Shown piece by piece: positions 1-11,760 of a stretch of 64,000 nt of DNA. How positions within the stretch are numbered: the stretch's first letter is position 1; every line of letters starts with the position of its first letter. The notes beneath the pieces are model-generated. The model was not told the origin of the DNA and searched no databases. It saw only the letters and a list, made by a program, of their open reading frames with translations. Source of the stretch: Cordia subcordata (lineage: Eukaryota > Streptophyta > Magnoliopsida > Boraginales > Cordiaceae); the NCBI GenBank assembly GCA_028554755.1, contig JAPTOF010000007.1:17655001-17719000 (forward strand). The letters run 5' to 3'. A program made the translations under genes and the position numbers.

Positions 1-178
1 AACTACTTGATAATACAAGTGCAAATTTTCTCCCGTTCTTTTGCGCGAATAGTTCTGTTGCATCTTTGCAAAAAAAAATAAAAAAGAAAAAGAAACGTTA
101 GTTGCTACCAAATATACAAAAATTTTAGATCCGTCCCTGTACGTGAACGGCACAGAACACGATAAATATTTTACCAGT

Positions 179-1320
179 CTACCCTCCTGGCAGGATCATA
201 TTCTTCTTACGCGGTTTCATCTGGCAGTCATGACTGCAGGTTTCTCCATGACATCTAAATTGGTTTGGATTGAGGAAAGATATAACAAGCAAGCTAAATG
301 ATAAAATGTGAAAGCAGATGGGATGTTCATTGACTAAACAAACCTACTTCTCCAGCTAAGCACGATACTCAAAATTTTTATTCAGGGTCTCATTTCTCAT
401 CAACTTCTTCACCAACTCACAATTGGAAAAATAGATATGGATAGATATATCACATATTGACAATGAAGACAATATTATGTAATTATAGGAAGCCAAACCA
501 ACAAAGATAAAAAAGAAATAAAATAAAATAAAATAAAAGTAAGCATCGTCTGGAAGGCTTCTTCCCCATTGATGGGCTGCTCTAAAAGATGGAAGAGAGA
601 GGCTGTTAAATTTCAGCACCAACAACATTCAAGAACAAATTAATGGAGAAAAAAACTTTCCATTTTCCTGTATATTCCACATAATTAATCAAGTTAATCC
701 TCCTAAAAAGACAGATCATCAGCCTTTGTTTCATGAACCTTGAGATGTGTCTACAACAGTTGTCATGAGACTTTCTAAACGAACAACACCAAAGCACATC
801 CGACGTTTGTTTCTTTTCTCTTCCTTCTGTCAAGAAAACATCTAAGGGAAGTTTTTGACAAGTTTCATTCTGGATTTGATACACTCTCCCTGTGCCTGGA
901 TGCTGTGTGATTTTGCCTTCAGACTAATAGGGATCTGACTTGGTGAGAATGAGCTTAAAGGAGCTAGGGAAAAGATAATAAAACAGAAACAGTCGATTCA
1001 TTCTACAAAGGATCACTCACTAAAGGTGGTCAATATGCGAAAGAAATGGACATACGGATGCCTTGATTGGCTTAAAAGGCTTGTGGACCAGACTCCTAAA
1101 ATGATGACATTTTCAGATCCCCAATAATTCTCAAGATAGAACAGTTGGATGGCCAACCGGTAGGGAATCATCTCATCAACTACCTGGGTACCCCGGCCCT
1201 GACATTAAGCCCCACCGTGGAGTGCACCAACGGCGACGCTTTAGCATGAAGATGATAAAGTTTTCGCACCAAGCAATTCTCTAGGGCACCAAGTATCACC
1301 AACATTATCGTTGTTTCATC
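179..1320 (-). other. Possible exons of an unidentified minus-strand gene
   Basis: Three stretches look exon-like on the minus strand. The stretch 254-179 follows a TTTAG acceptor and reads CHGETCSHDCQMKPRKKN followed by six more residues and a TAG stop. The stretch 923 down to about 700 follows a CCCTATTAG acceptor and stays open for more than 70 codons, starting SEGKITQHPGTGRVYQIQN. The stretch from about 1319 to 1188 is GC-rich, open, and ends at a CAG/GTAGTT donor. I recognise no protein family in any of them and cannot show that the phases join. The GC-rich part is also open on the plus strand, so it does not discriminate. This could be the 3' part of a real gene, a captured gene fragment or chance. 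Confidence 0.25.
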
Positions 1321-1371
1321 ACTGAACCCTCCTGAACGCGCCGGCACACTTCATTTGTGACAACTAACTTA

Positions 1372-1473
1372 GAGTACCATTGAAATTTATATTTTCTAAC
1401 TAAAATCCTAAAAGGAAAATGCGAGTACCATTGAAATTTATATTTTCTAACTAAAATCCTAAAAGGAAAATGC
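1372..1473. repeat. Perfect 51-bp tandem duplication
   Basis: A 51-bp unit beginning GAGTACCATTGAAATTTATA occurs twice head to tail (1372-1422 and 1423-1473), with no mismatch seen by eye. The lack of divergence suggests a recent duplication. An assembly or polymerase artefact is possible. No coding potential is visible. Confidence 0.9.
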
Positions 1474-2117
1474 AAACTACATTAGAGATTCCCATAATAG
1501 GGAAAAGGGAGAAAGAGCATAGGCGCCAAAATCTCGTGTGAGATGAACTCACCCACCGTCAACAAGCAACATTCATTTCACTATTGCTTTTCATTTTTGC
1601 TCCCATGAAATGATTCAACCCCCTACTATATCTAAGTAACCACAACCTTAAAGACAATGGGAGTCACTTGCAGACATATCATCTACATTGCAAGGGAAGA
1701 AAAAACGAATGCATCAACATGAAGCTCATAGCTACATCCACAACAAAGCCAACCAAAGCGAAAACTTGAATTTATCCGATAATATAAAAAGACACGAGAG
1801 ACAAATAAAATTCCTTAAATTGCAACAGCAAATTGGTTAATTAATCCCAAACTCATCATGAAACAAACATCACCAGCCTAACCAAAAAAACTTAGCCATT
1901 ATGACGTCATATGTCAAAATACTAATTTACAAAAGGGTCTATGTCAAAAACCACATCACAGCATTGCATTTAGCCTGCATTTCCACCTAATTTATATTAA
2001 AACTTACAAAAACAAAGAAAATGCAATTATGAGTGTTAAAGAAAAAGTAATTAACATCTAACAAAAAGCTAATTAATTAAAAAAACTTCCTCTAATCTAA
2101 TCATTACCCAGACCGGT
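1474..2117. other. Non-coding, downstream of the glutaredoxin-like gene
   Basis: AT-rich sequence without a credible open frame. The right-hand part (about 1850-2117) probably holds the 3' UTR of the minus-strand gene that ends at 2118. No specific polyadenylation site can be assigned with confidence. Confidence 0.5.
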
Positions 2118-3131
2118 TTACAGCGGCGCAGAGGAACAAGAAGGGCACCTGACCAGACCGTTGTGATTGCAAGCCGCGCAGGTCCTGAAGCGGCCTTTCT
2201 CGCTGTAAATTTTCCGGCTTCCACTGCAGTCTTCACAGAGGATAAATCCATACCCTCCACACAGTTGGCACGTGCCGGGTTCAGCCAGAGGCAACCCCTC
2301 GACGTATTTCTTCAGCTCACCGGCTTCGTGTAGCTGCCGTACCTCCTCCGCCCCGCCAATGTACCTTCCGTCGATGAATACCCGAGGCACGGCTAATCTA
2401 GTCTTCTCATTTTCGTGGGCGAAGATCCTCTGCAACTCGCCGGTGAACCTGGAATCCATCGAGAGATCACGCTCGTCCATTACAACCCGGAAGGCGTGCA
2501 GGACGGATCGGACGTACTTGCAGTCCTCGAACGTCGACCGGACGACCCGGAGGCTGGTGAAGTATACCACTACTCGATTCTCCGCCCCCGGGAGGTGGAC
2601 GGGGGCAACATCGGAATTTCCAATCTGGGCCAAGGGTAAAACGGGTACAACAAAATCCTCTACAACCACCTGTTGGTCCAAGGTGGCAACATCGGAATTT
2701 GCATCTTGGTCGGAGGGCAAAACGGGAAGAGTGCGATCTTCTTTCAGCTGGTGGTCGAGGGTGGCAATCGTGGGATTCCCATTTTGGTCGGAGGGCAAAA
2801 CGGCGAGAATCGAATCTTCTTTCAGCTGCTGGTGGTGGTGCTCGAGGGTGGCGGCGATACCGGAATTTCCATTCCGGTCGGGGGGTAAAACGGGAAGAAG
2901 GGCGGCGAGGACAGAATTAGCGAGGCGGACACGGTGGAAAACGTTGGAGACTCTCTTGGTACAAATCGAAGAGCTCTGATTATTACTGTTGCCGTTGATA
3001 TTACCGTTGTTGTTAACGTTGTTGTTAACGTTGTTGTTGTCCTCGGCGCAAAGAGATTGAATATCTTTGAAAGAAGAACACGAGAAGCTGTTATGAATCC
3101 GTGTCTTTGATTTCGTTCTCCTCAGCCACAT
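2118..3131 (-). CDS. Glutaredoxin-like protein with C-terminal Cys-pair module (At5g39865 type)
   Basis: Intronless gene for a 337-residue protein. Residues 31-55 are Asn-rich, and residues 79-183 are four imperfect copies of a roughly 26-residue unit around VLPSDQNGN. Residues 187-285 form a glutaredoxin/thioredoxin-like fold (VVVYFTSLR, then FEDC, DERD, PRVFIDGRYIGGAEE). Residues 286-337 carry four CxxC pairs (288/291, 299/302, 318/321, 329/332), expected to bind zinc. This arrangement is known from the plant glutaredoxin-like family of At5g39865. The usual CPYC/CCxC redox motif is absent: the aligned position holds SLRVVRSTFEDC, so classical dithiol activity is doubtful, and the cellular role is not established. 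The frame runs upstream to an ATG at 3203, but the ATG at 3131 (MWLRRTKSK) is preferred, because the 24 extra residues are aromatic-rich and unlike the family. The downstream neighbour is non-coding, and nothing suggests linkage with other genes here. Confidence 0.93.
   Translation of the reverse strand: MWLRRTKSKTRIHNSFSCSSFKDIQSLCAEDNNNVNNNVNNNGNINGNSNNQSSSICTKRVSNVFHRVRLANSVLAALLPVLPPDRNGNSGIAATLEHHHQQLKEDSILAVLPSDQNGNPTIATLDHQLKEDRTLPVLPSDQDANSDVATLDQQVVVEDFVVPVLPLAQIGNSDVAPVHLPGAENRVVVYFTSLRVVRSTFEDCKYVRSVLHAFRVVMDERDLSMDSRFTGELQRIFAHENEKTRLAVPRVFIDGRYIGGAEEVRQLHEAGELKKYVEGLPLAEPGTCQLCGGYGFILCEDCSGSRKIYSEKGRFRTCAACNHNGLVRCPSCSSAPL
2583..2897 (-). repeat. In-frame tandem repeat inside the glutaredoxin-like gene
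   Basis: Four diverged copies lie in the coding sequence at spacings of 81, 78 and 90 bp, all multiples of three, marked by the plus-strand words GGGTAAAACGGG and GGGCAAAACGGG (anchors near 2638, 2719, 2797 and 2887). They encode VLPxDxNGNxxxATLxxQ-type units (residues 79-183). The repeat lies between the Asn-rich N-terminus and the glutaredoxin fold and probably forms a flexible linker. Confidence 0.85.
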
Positions 3132-3640
3132 TGATAAACTATCAATTATCAAAGAAATATAATAATATTCCCCAAAAAAAACCCAACCCCAGAAAAAATC
3201 CAAAAATGGATTATCAATAAAATGCTTGAAAATGGGGTGTGTGTGTGTGTTTGGTTATGCAGGAGAAGAAGGAAGCGGTGGAGAAGCGGTGGAGGGAAGG
3301 TGTTGAGGGGGTTTTTGTTTGGGAAGTGAGAGAGTCGGCGTTTTCTTTTGTTTGTGTGTGTTTTTTTTTCTCTCTCTTTCTTTCACCTTCCCTTTCTTTA
3401 TTGAGTTTGTGAAACAGTTAAGAAATGCTTTTTCTTTTTTTTATTTTCTTTTGTTTGGTTTTTTTTTTTTTTTTTTTTTGGTTTGTGTTGAGAAGAATGG
3501 TTAAGGTTGTTAGTTGAGACGAGGGCAGTTTTGCCTTTTCCTCTTTTGGTAGAAAGCAGGGATTACACATGGCTTTGTTGGATTCTATTGACGCTTTGTC
3601 TCCTCCCCATAATAGAGATAACAAACACTATTTATGTTTA
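3132..3640 (-). promoter_or_regulatory. 5' leader and promoter region of the glutaredoxin-like gene
   Basis: Upstream side of the minus-strand gene. It contains a short GT run (about 3237-3250), further GT and CT/TTC tracts (about 3340-3410) and a long T run (about 3458-3479). Pyrimidine/purine-rich leaders are common in plant genes. No TATA box can be placed confidently. Short ORFs here are low-complexity and not credible. Confidence 0.45.
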
Positions 3641-4756
3641 TGTTGATGTATATATTGTAATTTGTATTCTTTATTGGCCTTTTTAAATAATTTAGATGAT
3701 ACTTCTCATGTTAGACTTAATTGGTAAATTAAATTTTTGATTAATTAGTTTGCTAAATAAGACCTGGCATTTTTCAAAATGTTGTATGTTACACCTTCCA
3801 TCACGCTTTTTTGTTTGATTTTCTTAGGTAAAATGTGCATGTGCGAGATATAAATTATTTACAAAAGTGAATATTTAAGTGCTTTTCAACTATATCATAT
3901 TATTTTTAGATAAAAATATCCCTATTTTATTTTCTTCGCTTTTTCGATTCCTTAAGCAACATAACAAACAAGGTTAGATCACATGGTACTTGCTAAAAAT
4001 AAAGTAATTATAATATTAAAATATTTTTAAAAAATAATAGAAAATAATATTTTATCAATCAAACTATGACAAAGCATAAATAACAACATTCATGGGGAAA
4101 CAAAATAAAACTTTACCACTAAACCAAAAACAAGTTTCATTGACATATTACTTATATAAAAATACATAACAACATGTAAAAATAAAAAGAAAAGGGAAAA
4201 ATACATCAAGGCAGGATTGGTAACTCATACTCCAACTCTACATACTACTAGGGTAGGAGCAAAAAAATCCGTCCTAACTCTATAGGTGCAGGGTGGAATT
4301 GAGCAGATTTATTTTACCATCCTGACTCGTCTAATTGTCAAAACCAACTTACAAGGTTTAATATGTTTAACTAAACTAGCATATCGAACGAGTATGCAAC
4401 ATTTTGAAAAGCTGTGTCCTACTTAAGAAATTAATTTATCATAATGTTTAATATGTTATTTTTGGTCTACTATAAGGTTATCATATAGTTTGCCCTAATT
4501 TTATTTCAAAAAGTATTTAAAGTCCTAAAATGTTACTAATTCTCTAAGTATACACCCAGTAGTTGTTAACAATCAATAAGAGTATCCTTTCAATATATAA
4601 CTTTTTTATATAATTTATTAGTTAATAAGTTGACACTGGTCTATCTGAATGATCAATCTCATCTCAAAGAGGAGAATTGGTAGTAGGTACAAGATAATCC
4701 ATGGTTTTATAGTTGTTTGAATAAAAAAGGCTATCAATTCATAGTTTTAGGAAATA

Positions 4757-4792
<36 letters not shown>

Positions 4793-6137
4793 AATCTCAT
4801 TAAATTTGGTTATTGGAACCACTTATTCTCCAATAAAATACACTAATAGAATAGTTTGCACCATTTTCTGACTGACTCTAAGTTCGCAACCAATAAAAAA
4901 GTATGTGTTTAATAGTCTCTCCATCTTAAAGAGCTTTACGAGTTGAGATTACACGCACGCACGTTTTTGGATTGAAAACTGCAAAGTGCTCGCATTTCTC
5001 AGTTTAAGGACTGCTTGCAATGAGTACGGTGCGCATGATGTTTTCAGATCCTGTTTGGTTTTGCTTACTTTTACGTGCTTGTAAGTAGCTCGTGTTTATA
5101 AGTATAAAACAGTTACTAAATAAAATTTTTTTTTTCCGGTTAAAGGGTGAAAAAAACTTTATACATCTATGATCAATTAAGTGCCTATAAAATGGAAGGA
5201 AATAAAAAAAGTGGTATGTGTGGCTTACTTTTACTTGCTTATAAGCACCTAAACGACTTATAAGCCATTGAACTAAACATGTCAATTTTTTTGGGCCTTA
5301 TAACCAGCTTATAAGATTACCCACCAAACACCTACTAGTATCCTTGTGCATTCGATGATATAGAGGCAAGGCAAAGATGATATTTCTTTCTTATTGTAGA
5401 GAATAATGTGGCAATAAATATTCTCTATTTATTCTTTCTAATACCAGCTATGGTTGTCAGCAACGAATGTGCTCATAACATTATTATATTATAAATGAAA
5501 TATAATAATAGTTAAGATTTAAGAATTACTAACGTAATTCAATTAAATGATGAACATTTCACAACCCTTAAGTCTTCCTTATAACATCGTGATAATGTCT
5601 AATGATTTTAGGAATGAATTCTATTGTAGAATGAGGGAAGATCTTTTTATAATGTTATAACGTGATTAAATAATTGTAGACTATCCAAATAATTTTATTA
5701 TTGTTGAATCATTAATTCACTACTATTAAAACTCACTTATGATATAATCATGTTTGGAAGATCCAATAGTTGTTTCTCGTGGACATTTTGGAGACATATT
5801 CAAAGCTAAACATACAAACAAATAATATCAAACCATTGAGCAGAATTTTAAGGTAAATTATTAATTTCGTGGCCGACATTAATGATTTTTTATACTATGA
5901 AAATCTTAGTTTTCTGCAAGTCCAAATTTCATAATTACATTGCGAAAACTTCTTTAGTTATTCATTAGAAAACTAGAAAGTCCACAGATAGAATTCATTA
6001 GCATTTATCAAGTCTATTCCTGCAAAGAAACGCAAGTTCAGATTTTTCTTTTTTGCTTTTCCTTTTTTTTTTAAAGGATGAGAAATTCAATCTGAGGCAA
6101 GATTTTATCAAATCTATAATGAGGTTATAAATTATGT

Positions 6138-6176
<39 letters not shown>

Positions 6177-7161
6177 CTACGTTTTGAGCATCTGGACATA
6201 TAGTTAAGTTGAGATTTTCTTCATATCAAGACTAAACTATTATCCAACTTTCAGGGGCCTAAAATCGAGATGATTGCTATTGAAGTAGGCCTAAAGTATG
6301 TGATAGATGGAAATTTGATGACATTCTTGTATACACAATATTGATTTATGTATGTTTATAATGCAATAGACTAATAGTTTTGCTCCAATGAAATATTTTT
6401 ATTTATCTAACGATAAAAATTTAAAACTCATGAGATGATGGAGAATTCTAGAAACTTCAAGCTCTCCGCCGTCTCCGACTTCGCAAGGTAGGTGTAAATT
6501 TAACACCTCAGTCACGGGACAAGTTAATTTAACTCTGTTTGGATAAATTTTTAAAAGTTTAAAAGTATTTTTCTTTTCTGAGTTTAAATATTAAAATTAA
6601 CTTTAAAAGAACTTTGAGCTAAAAATCAGAATCTTTAAATTATAACTTTCCGCCAAAGCTTTGGAGAAATTGTTTTTTTTTTTTTTTCAGATAATGTCAA
6701 AATGCATTTTTCCCCTCTTTTTTTCAACGTTACTTTTTCATGTATTTGAAAGTCTAATATTATACTCAAAACAATTTAAAAAATTAACACCTAAATACAA
6801 TGCCAAATAATCGACGAGTATTTTTAACTAAATTCTATTGATGAAAACTATACTACTCAATAAAAAAAAATTTCACAACTAGGTCAAACAAAAACTACGC
6901 TGTTATAAAACTCAGTGGAAGAGGACTAATGAAGTAATGTAATATACAATTGTGTAGTAATTTAGGGTAAATTGCACCAAACTATAGCATGGTTATCATA
7001 ATTGCATGTTTTCTCTGTACGTAGCTTCAAAATAAGCACGAGCACCCTTAGAACCACAGAGAGGTCGCGTGCCTATTTTTTAGGGCATGTATGCTATATA
7101 TTTTAAGACCAGGGGAGGAGAGGTCCTCTACTTATTTTGAAACTATAGGGAGGTAATATGC
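3641..7161. other. AT-rich intergenic DNA with microsatellites and decayed repeats
   Basis: No gene recognised. The stretch contains TA microsatellites at about 4759-4789 and 6141-6174. About 5042-5335 is rich in CTTATAAGC-like words in both orientations and may be a worn MITE. An isolated exon-like fragment at 6435-6487 is listed separately. The rest is low-complexity AT-rich sequence. Confidence 0.6.
6435..6487 (+). other. Isolated first-exon-like fragment with splice donor
   Basis: A GC-richer island in very AT-rich DNA begins ATGATG and reads MMENSRNFKLSAVSDFAR in one open frame, ending exactly at an AAG/GTAGGT donor. No second exon with a matching phase is recognised downstream. It could be a gene fragment carried by a transposon, the remains of a deleted gene, or chance. 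I do not recognise the peptide. Confidence 0.3.
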
Positions 7162-7411
7162 CAGTGGCAAAGCCAAGATTTCGCAATAGTAGGGGCAAAA
7201 TATTAATTTTTTTAACTCAAAAATATCAAAGAAAAAAATTCGTAATAGAATATCATATACACAAATGCGTGCACGCACGCACACACACATATGGAGGGGG
7301 CAAAATGCACATATAAATCTATTTTTTGATAAATATATATAAAAAAAATTTTGTGATTCTTTGGTTTGGGGAGGCGGCTACCCCTACTTGCTCTCCCTAG
7401 CTTTGTCACTA
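7162..7411. mobile_element. Non-autonomous hAT (Tip100-like) element
   Basis: The left end CAGTGGCAAAGCC and the right end (read inward as TAGTGACAAAGCT) form terminal inverted repeats of the CAGTGGCGGAGCCA type known from Tip100-like hAT elements. The body carries the usual GGGGCAAAAT phrases. The flanks TAATATGC and TAACGTAT match poorly, so no target duplication is claimed. There is no coding capacity. Confidence 0.6.
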
Positions 7412-7925
7412 TAACGTATACTTATAATTAATCATAAAGAAGTTCGATATAATTTAAAAATAATTTATTACTTATCAAATAATTATAATCACAGACGAAT
7501 AAAGGGCAAATCTAACATGGTTCTACGTATAAAAAAATATGCAGGGCAATATAGTGCGTGTGACACTCGACAACATATCCAGATTTACCTGCTTCGATGT
7601 CTAAAAATCTGAGGAAAAAAAAAAAAAAGCAGTAGGGGACCCTAAATTATTACAGCACAGGAGACGTGTGTAGTGTTTGTGGAGTACTACTGTACAAAAG
7701 TGTTTGCTGAAAGTTAAAGGTTTAATAATTCACTCAACCAAAGTGGGTGGCTTCTGAAAAGTTTCACCCCCTTCATGTGTCTCCCAGTGGATAAGAGAGA
7801 AAGAAGTGCGAAGAGCACATGCTCACGCTCGACGAACAAAACAACTCGAATATTCCTTCCCTTCTCGGGTTCGTTTTGATTTTTTAATTTTTTTAATTGT
7901 GAAAAAAATATTCTTCTTTTGAAAA

Positions 7926-8389
7926 GTTAAGGTTGTAAATGGTTTGGAAATATTTTCTAACTTTTATTTTCTTTTTTTTTATTTTTTGAAAGTAGTTTTT
8001 ACTTTTAGCCTTGTAAAATTTAGAAAATGTGTTTGGTTGAAAATTATTCTCTAAAAAAGAAAAGTGAGAAAACGGGCACTCAAAACTTTTTTTTATGTTT
8101 ATGTAAAAAATTAAAGCGTTGTTTTCTAGTTTTTAAAAGAAGTTCTTTATTTAAAAAATTTCCACCTTATTTTCTAAATTTAAAAAAAAACTTTATTTAT
8201 AAAATTGTCACTTTATTTTTAAAGTTTTTTAGAAAATACTCAAAATATTTTTTTTGATATTTTATAATTTCTTAGAAAATGGTCTTTAGTTTTCTAAGAA
8301 TGAAAATGAATAAATTAACAAAATGAGTTTCTTATCCTAATCTTCATTTTCCGTGAAAATGAAAACAAACAACCAAATGCATCCTTAAC
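7926..8389. mobile_element. MITE-like AT-rich element with terminal inverted repeats
   Basis: The left end GTTAAGGTTGTAAATGGTTT is the approximate inverse of the right end (read inward as GTTAAGGATGCATTTGGTTG). The roughly 460-bp interior is AT-rich with runs of AAAATT and contains only low-complexity frames. A clear target duplication was not found. Confidence 0.5.
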
Positions 8390-8857
8390 TTTTTCAAAAA
8401 CCAAATCAAATATCTATTATAAAAGATGTACTTTTTCAAGGAAAGATATTACCAAAAAAACATATATATATATATAGACACACACATATATATATTTGTA
8501 AAAGGAAAAAGAACCAATCAACAGGGCATTTGCAACTTGTCCAGGCATCTAGTATGGGTCATCTCGCCATCGAAGACAACAGCCCAAACCTCAACACGTT
8601 ACGGGCTGAATAGGCCTAGCCCACTTATTGTTTCGGTCGTCCACTAATTCTCTGAGCCAGGTAAATAAATGGGCTGAGTTGGTCCAATGGCTATCTTGCC
8701 ATGAACACTAGATAGCCCAAACCTCAACATGTTGCGGGCTGGTTCAATCCAACCCAGTAATTCGTCCAGTCAAGTAAAAAGCAATGTCAAACCTAGTCCG
8801 CAAATTATAATGTGCATATTCAATAAGGTGCACTCTCATCTATGTGGTCCATCAAAC

Positions 8858-9372
8858 GTGTTTGTTTAGTATTCATAAATTATTTGTCCAGTAAAATCCA
8901 CAGAAATATTTGTGCATGAAAACAGTCACATATGTTTATTCAGTATTCATGCATTGTTTGTTCAGTAAAATTCATAAAAACATTTATACATAAAACAGTC
9001 ACAAATGTTTGTTCAGAATAAAAAGATTATTTATTCAGTATTCATAAGTTGTTTGTCCAGTAAAATCTATAGATCATTACAATATCTATCAGCAAGTGTA
9101 AAATTAACAAACATCTATACATGAAAACAATCAAAGATGTTTGTTCAAAATAAAAAGACTATTTGTTCAATATTCAAAACTTGTTTGTCCAGTAAAATTC
9201 ATAGATCATCATAATATCTGTTGAAAAGTGTAAAATTAACAAACATCTCTATATGAAAATAGTCGCAGATGTTTGTTCAAAATAAAAAAACTATTTATTT
9301 AGTATTCATAAATTGTTTGTTCAATAGAATTCATAAATCATCTTTGTTTAGTACTAATAAGTTGTTTGTTTA
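8858..9372. repeat. Tandem repeat, 132-bp unit plus shorter copies
   Basis: The phrase ATGTTTGTTCAGAATAAAA and its variants start at 9005, 9137 and 9269, giving a regular 132-bp period. Shorter 73-bp versions precede at 8858 and 8932. Units share TTTGTCCAGTAAAAT and AAATTAACAAACATCT. The array is bordered by words related to GTGCAC (8843-8850, and 9396-9420), which may be ends of a larger repeat. No coding. Confidence 0.8.
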
Positions 9373-9636
9373 GTAATTTATAGCCATAAGTGCACATTGC
9401 ACTGTGCACCTGTGGGTGCACGATGTAAGTTCTCAACCTAGTGTAGCTTCACTATCATAAGTGGGTTGAAGTCCCGTTTAAAAGGTATATGCTCTTTTTA
9501 ATAACTTTTGAAAAATTAAAATTTTTTTGGCTTATATGAAAAGTATTTTGATTTCTTTTTTTGAGAATTTCAGTTTTTGTGAAGGTAAAACAAATTATTT
9601 ATTGTGGAAATAAATGCGTATCATTAAAGAAAAGAA

Positions 9637-9642
<6 letters not shown>

Positions 9643-9688
<46 letters not shown>
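9643..9688. repeat. TA microsatellite
   Basis: A short GT run passes into an uninterrupted (TA)n tract of about 40 bp. It is flanked by AT-rich non-coding DNA. Confidence 0.9.
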
Positions 9689-9691
<3 letters not shown>

Positions 9692-10319
9692 CATAAAGTC
9701 AATCCAAACAAGCTCTAAATTAAAGTGAATTGACATTAAAAAGTTAAAACAAAGAACCTATGCCACGTTTCATATGAGAGAATGCCATAGAAAAGAAAAG
9801 TCACTTCAAGCAAAATATGATTTCAAGCAGAGTAGTTTAAGTTTATTTATTTTCTTTTCTTTTTTCTGGTTATAACTACTAAAAAAGTTAAAATGAAATG
9901 TTTGTTTTCTTTTATCTATTTAGTAAAACCATTTTAACATCCTAGAATGGAATGAAAAATAAAATAGATATCCTTATTCTTTTGTTTAGTATAACTTTAA
10001 CTTTGTTCATGACATTTCATTTTCTTTCTGTGACATAAAATTCTTTTTGGTATATCTAGTACTACATATAATTTTACAAATATGGTAGAACGTAAATGAT
10101 CATTATTTGGTTAAGTAACATTAACACATTCTTAAATAATTTTAAAAATATAACACTAAATATTCAAAAAGAAATTGATGAACAATCTTTCAAACATTAA
10201 CGTAATCTAAAAGTGATATTTATGGCACCCTTAGTCTATAAATCAAATAACTAATGACTAAATATTCTAAATTCCTAAAGCAAAAATAAGAAGCCTAAGA
10301 AAATATTAGATAACAATCT

Positions 10320-11760
10320 TAACAAAATATGCTTTCTCGGTGTCATCAATTGTGAAAAATATTTGAGCCAAATCACGATCACAACCAATGACAACAATTG
10401 TCTTATGCTGCTCAACCATACTTAAATCTTGCAATTTCATCAATTCCTCATTAACTTTATCTTTTTATTCATTAATTGATACATCCTCAATTGACACGCT
10501 CATTCTTTCGCTACTTGTATATATCTTTGAGCCAATTATCTAACTAGAATCTTTTATAATTTCACAAATCACATTGCCATCAATGCTCTTTCATTTTTCA
10601 CTCTTTTTTCTAAAGATATGTCACTACCATTTCCATTAGTAATAGGTTCAACACAAGGCATACATATATTAGTTTCCAAATCAGGGCACACTTTGTCACA
10701 GTCAAAATGTTGTCCATCCTCTTCAGCTTGGTTTTCAAGTACATTTGCAAGTATTTGTCATCCTTCCAAATAGCACAATCTTTTCCTAATACCATACACA
10801 ACTCTCTATGATAAGGAATAGTTTTGTCCCTAAACACTCTTGCATTTATGTGACACTATAAAAATTAAATAAGCCATGGTTAATAATGCAACATACAACG
10901 TTTTCTATATTTTTTTGATTTAAAAAATACAACAATATCTTTGGATAACATTGATGCTTACCTTCAAGTATTCCTCTCACACACAATTCTTTGCAATAAC
11001 ACACTTCTTATTGTCATTGTAACTAAATTCACTAGCACAAGACTCAGATAGCATATAATAAGCAATACTAAAGTGATGTTTCATGGTCTTAATTCTTGAT
11101 GAGATATGTGGTTCTTCTTTTATTCCATAATTAAGCAATGTGACACTAAGAATTTTCTCAACAGCATGATAGTGACCTGATTTGAAACCACAATTAGCAT
11201 TATACTCTCCTATGTTTGCCAAATCCATTAATGCTTCAACTAACTTTGCATTTTCTTTCTTAGTCCAAATCTTTTATTTGTACTAGGACCTCCTCTAGAT
11301 TTTTCATTGGATTTCATTCTAATAAACATATAATTCATATATATGATATCTATATCATAATTAAAAACTTAATGCAAAACATTTGAAATTTAATTAAATT
11401 AGAATATAATATAACATATAGCCTTACAACAAGGTCCAAATACCATACAAAAAAAGAAAATCAAAAGACAAATGCATGAAACATTATTCATTTCCTTTGT
11501 CTATTTTCTCTCTAAGGTTAAATACACTAGTAGCTAAATTTTCTCTTAATTGAGTCCATTCATATGAAATAGCAATTCTAATAAGTAGAGAATCATATAA
11601 TCATCATACAAATCATTGTGAGTTTATCTAGTCTCTTTTTGTGCATCATACTCTCTTTTAATTGGATCTATAGGCATCTCTTTTCTAATATAGTTATGTA
11701 AAAGATAACATGTAATGGCAATTTAATTTGTTGTCTTAACATCTAATTATTCTAAATACA
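10320..11760 (-). pseudogene. Decayed PIF/Harbinger element: Myb/SANT-like ORF and transposase tail
   Basis: Minus-strand frames encode the Myb/SANT-like accessory protein of PIF/Harbinger elements. The piece 11290-10977 reads DLANIGEYNANCGFKSGH followed by HISSRIKTMK. It ends at a usable donor (AAG/GTAAGC), and after a roughly 100-bp intron continues at about 10859 with the family phrase VFRDKTIPYHRELC (10837-10610). The C-terminal remnant runs to about 10320. A frameshift lies near 11270, where the WTKKE motif begins. To the right, 11760-11510 (minus) carries a transposase C-terminal remnant, with CYLLHNYIRKEMPIDPI matching the family's LHNFIRKE block. No complete ORF or terminal repeats were found. 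Confidence 0.75.

Noticed and set aside
2272..2979. Long plus-strand open frames opposite the glutaredoxin-like gene
   Set aside because: They are antisense shadows of a well-supported coding sequence with family motifs on the minus strand. The GC-rich repeat keeps all frames open.
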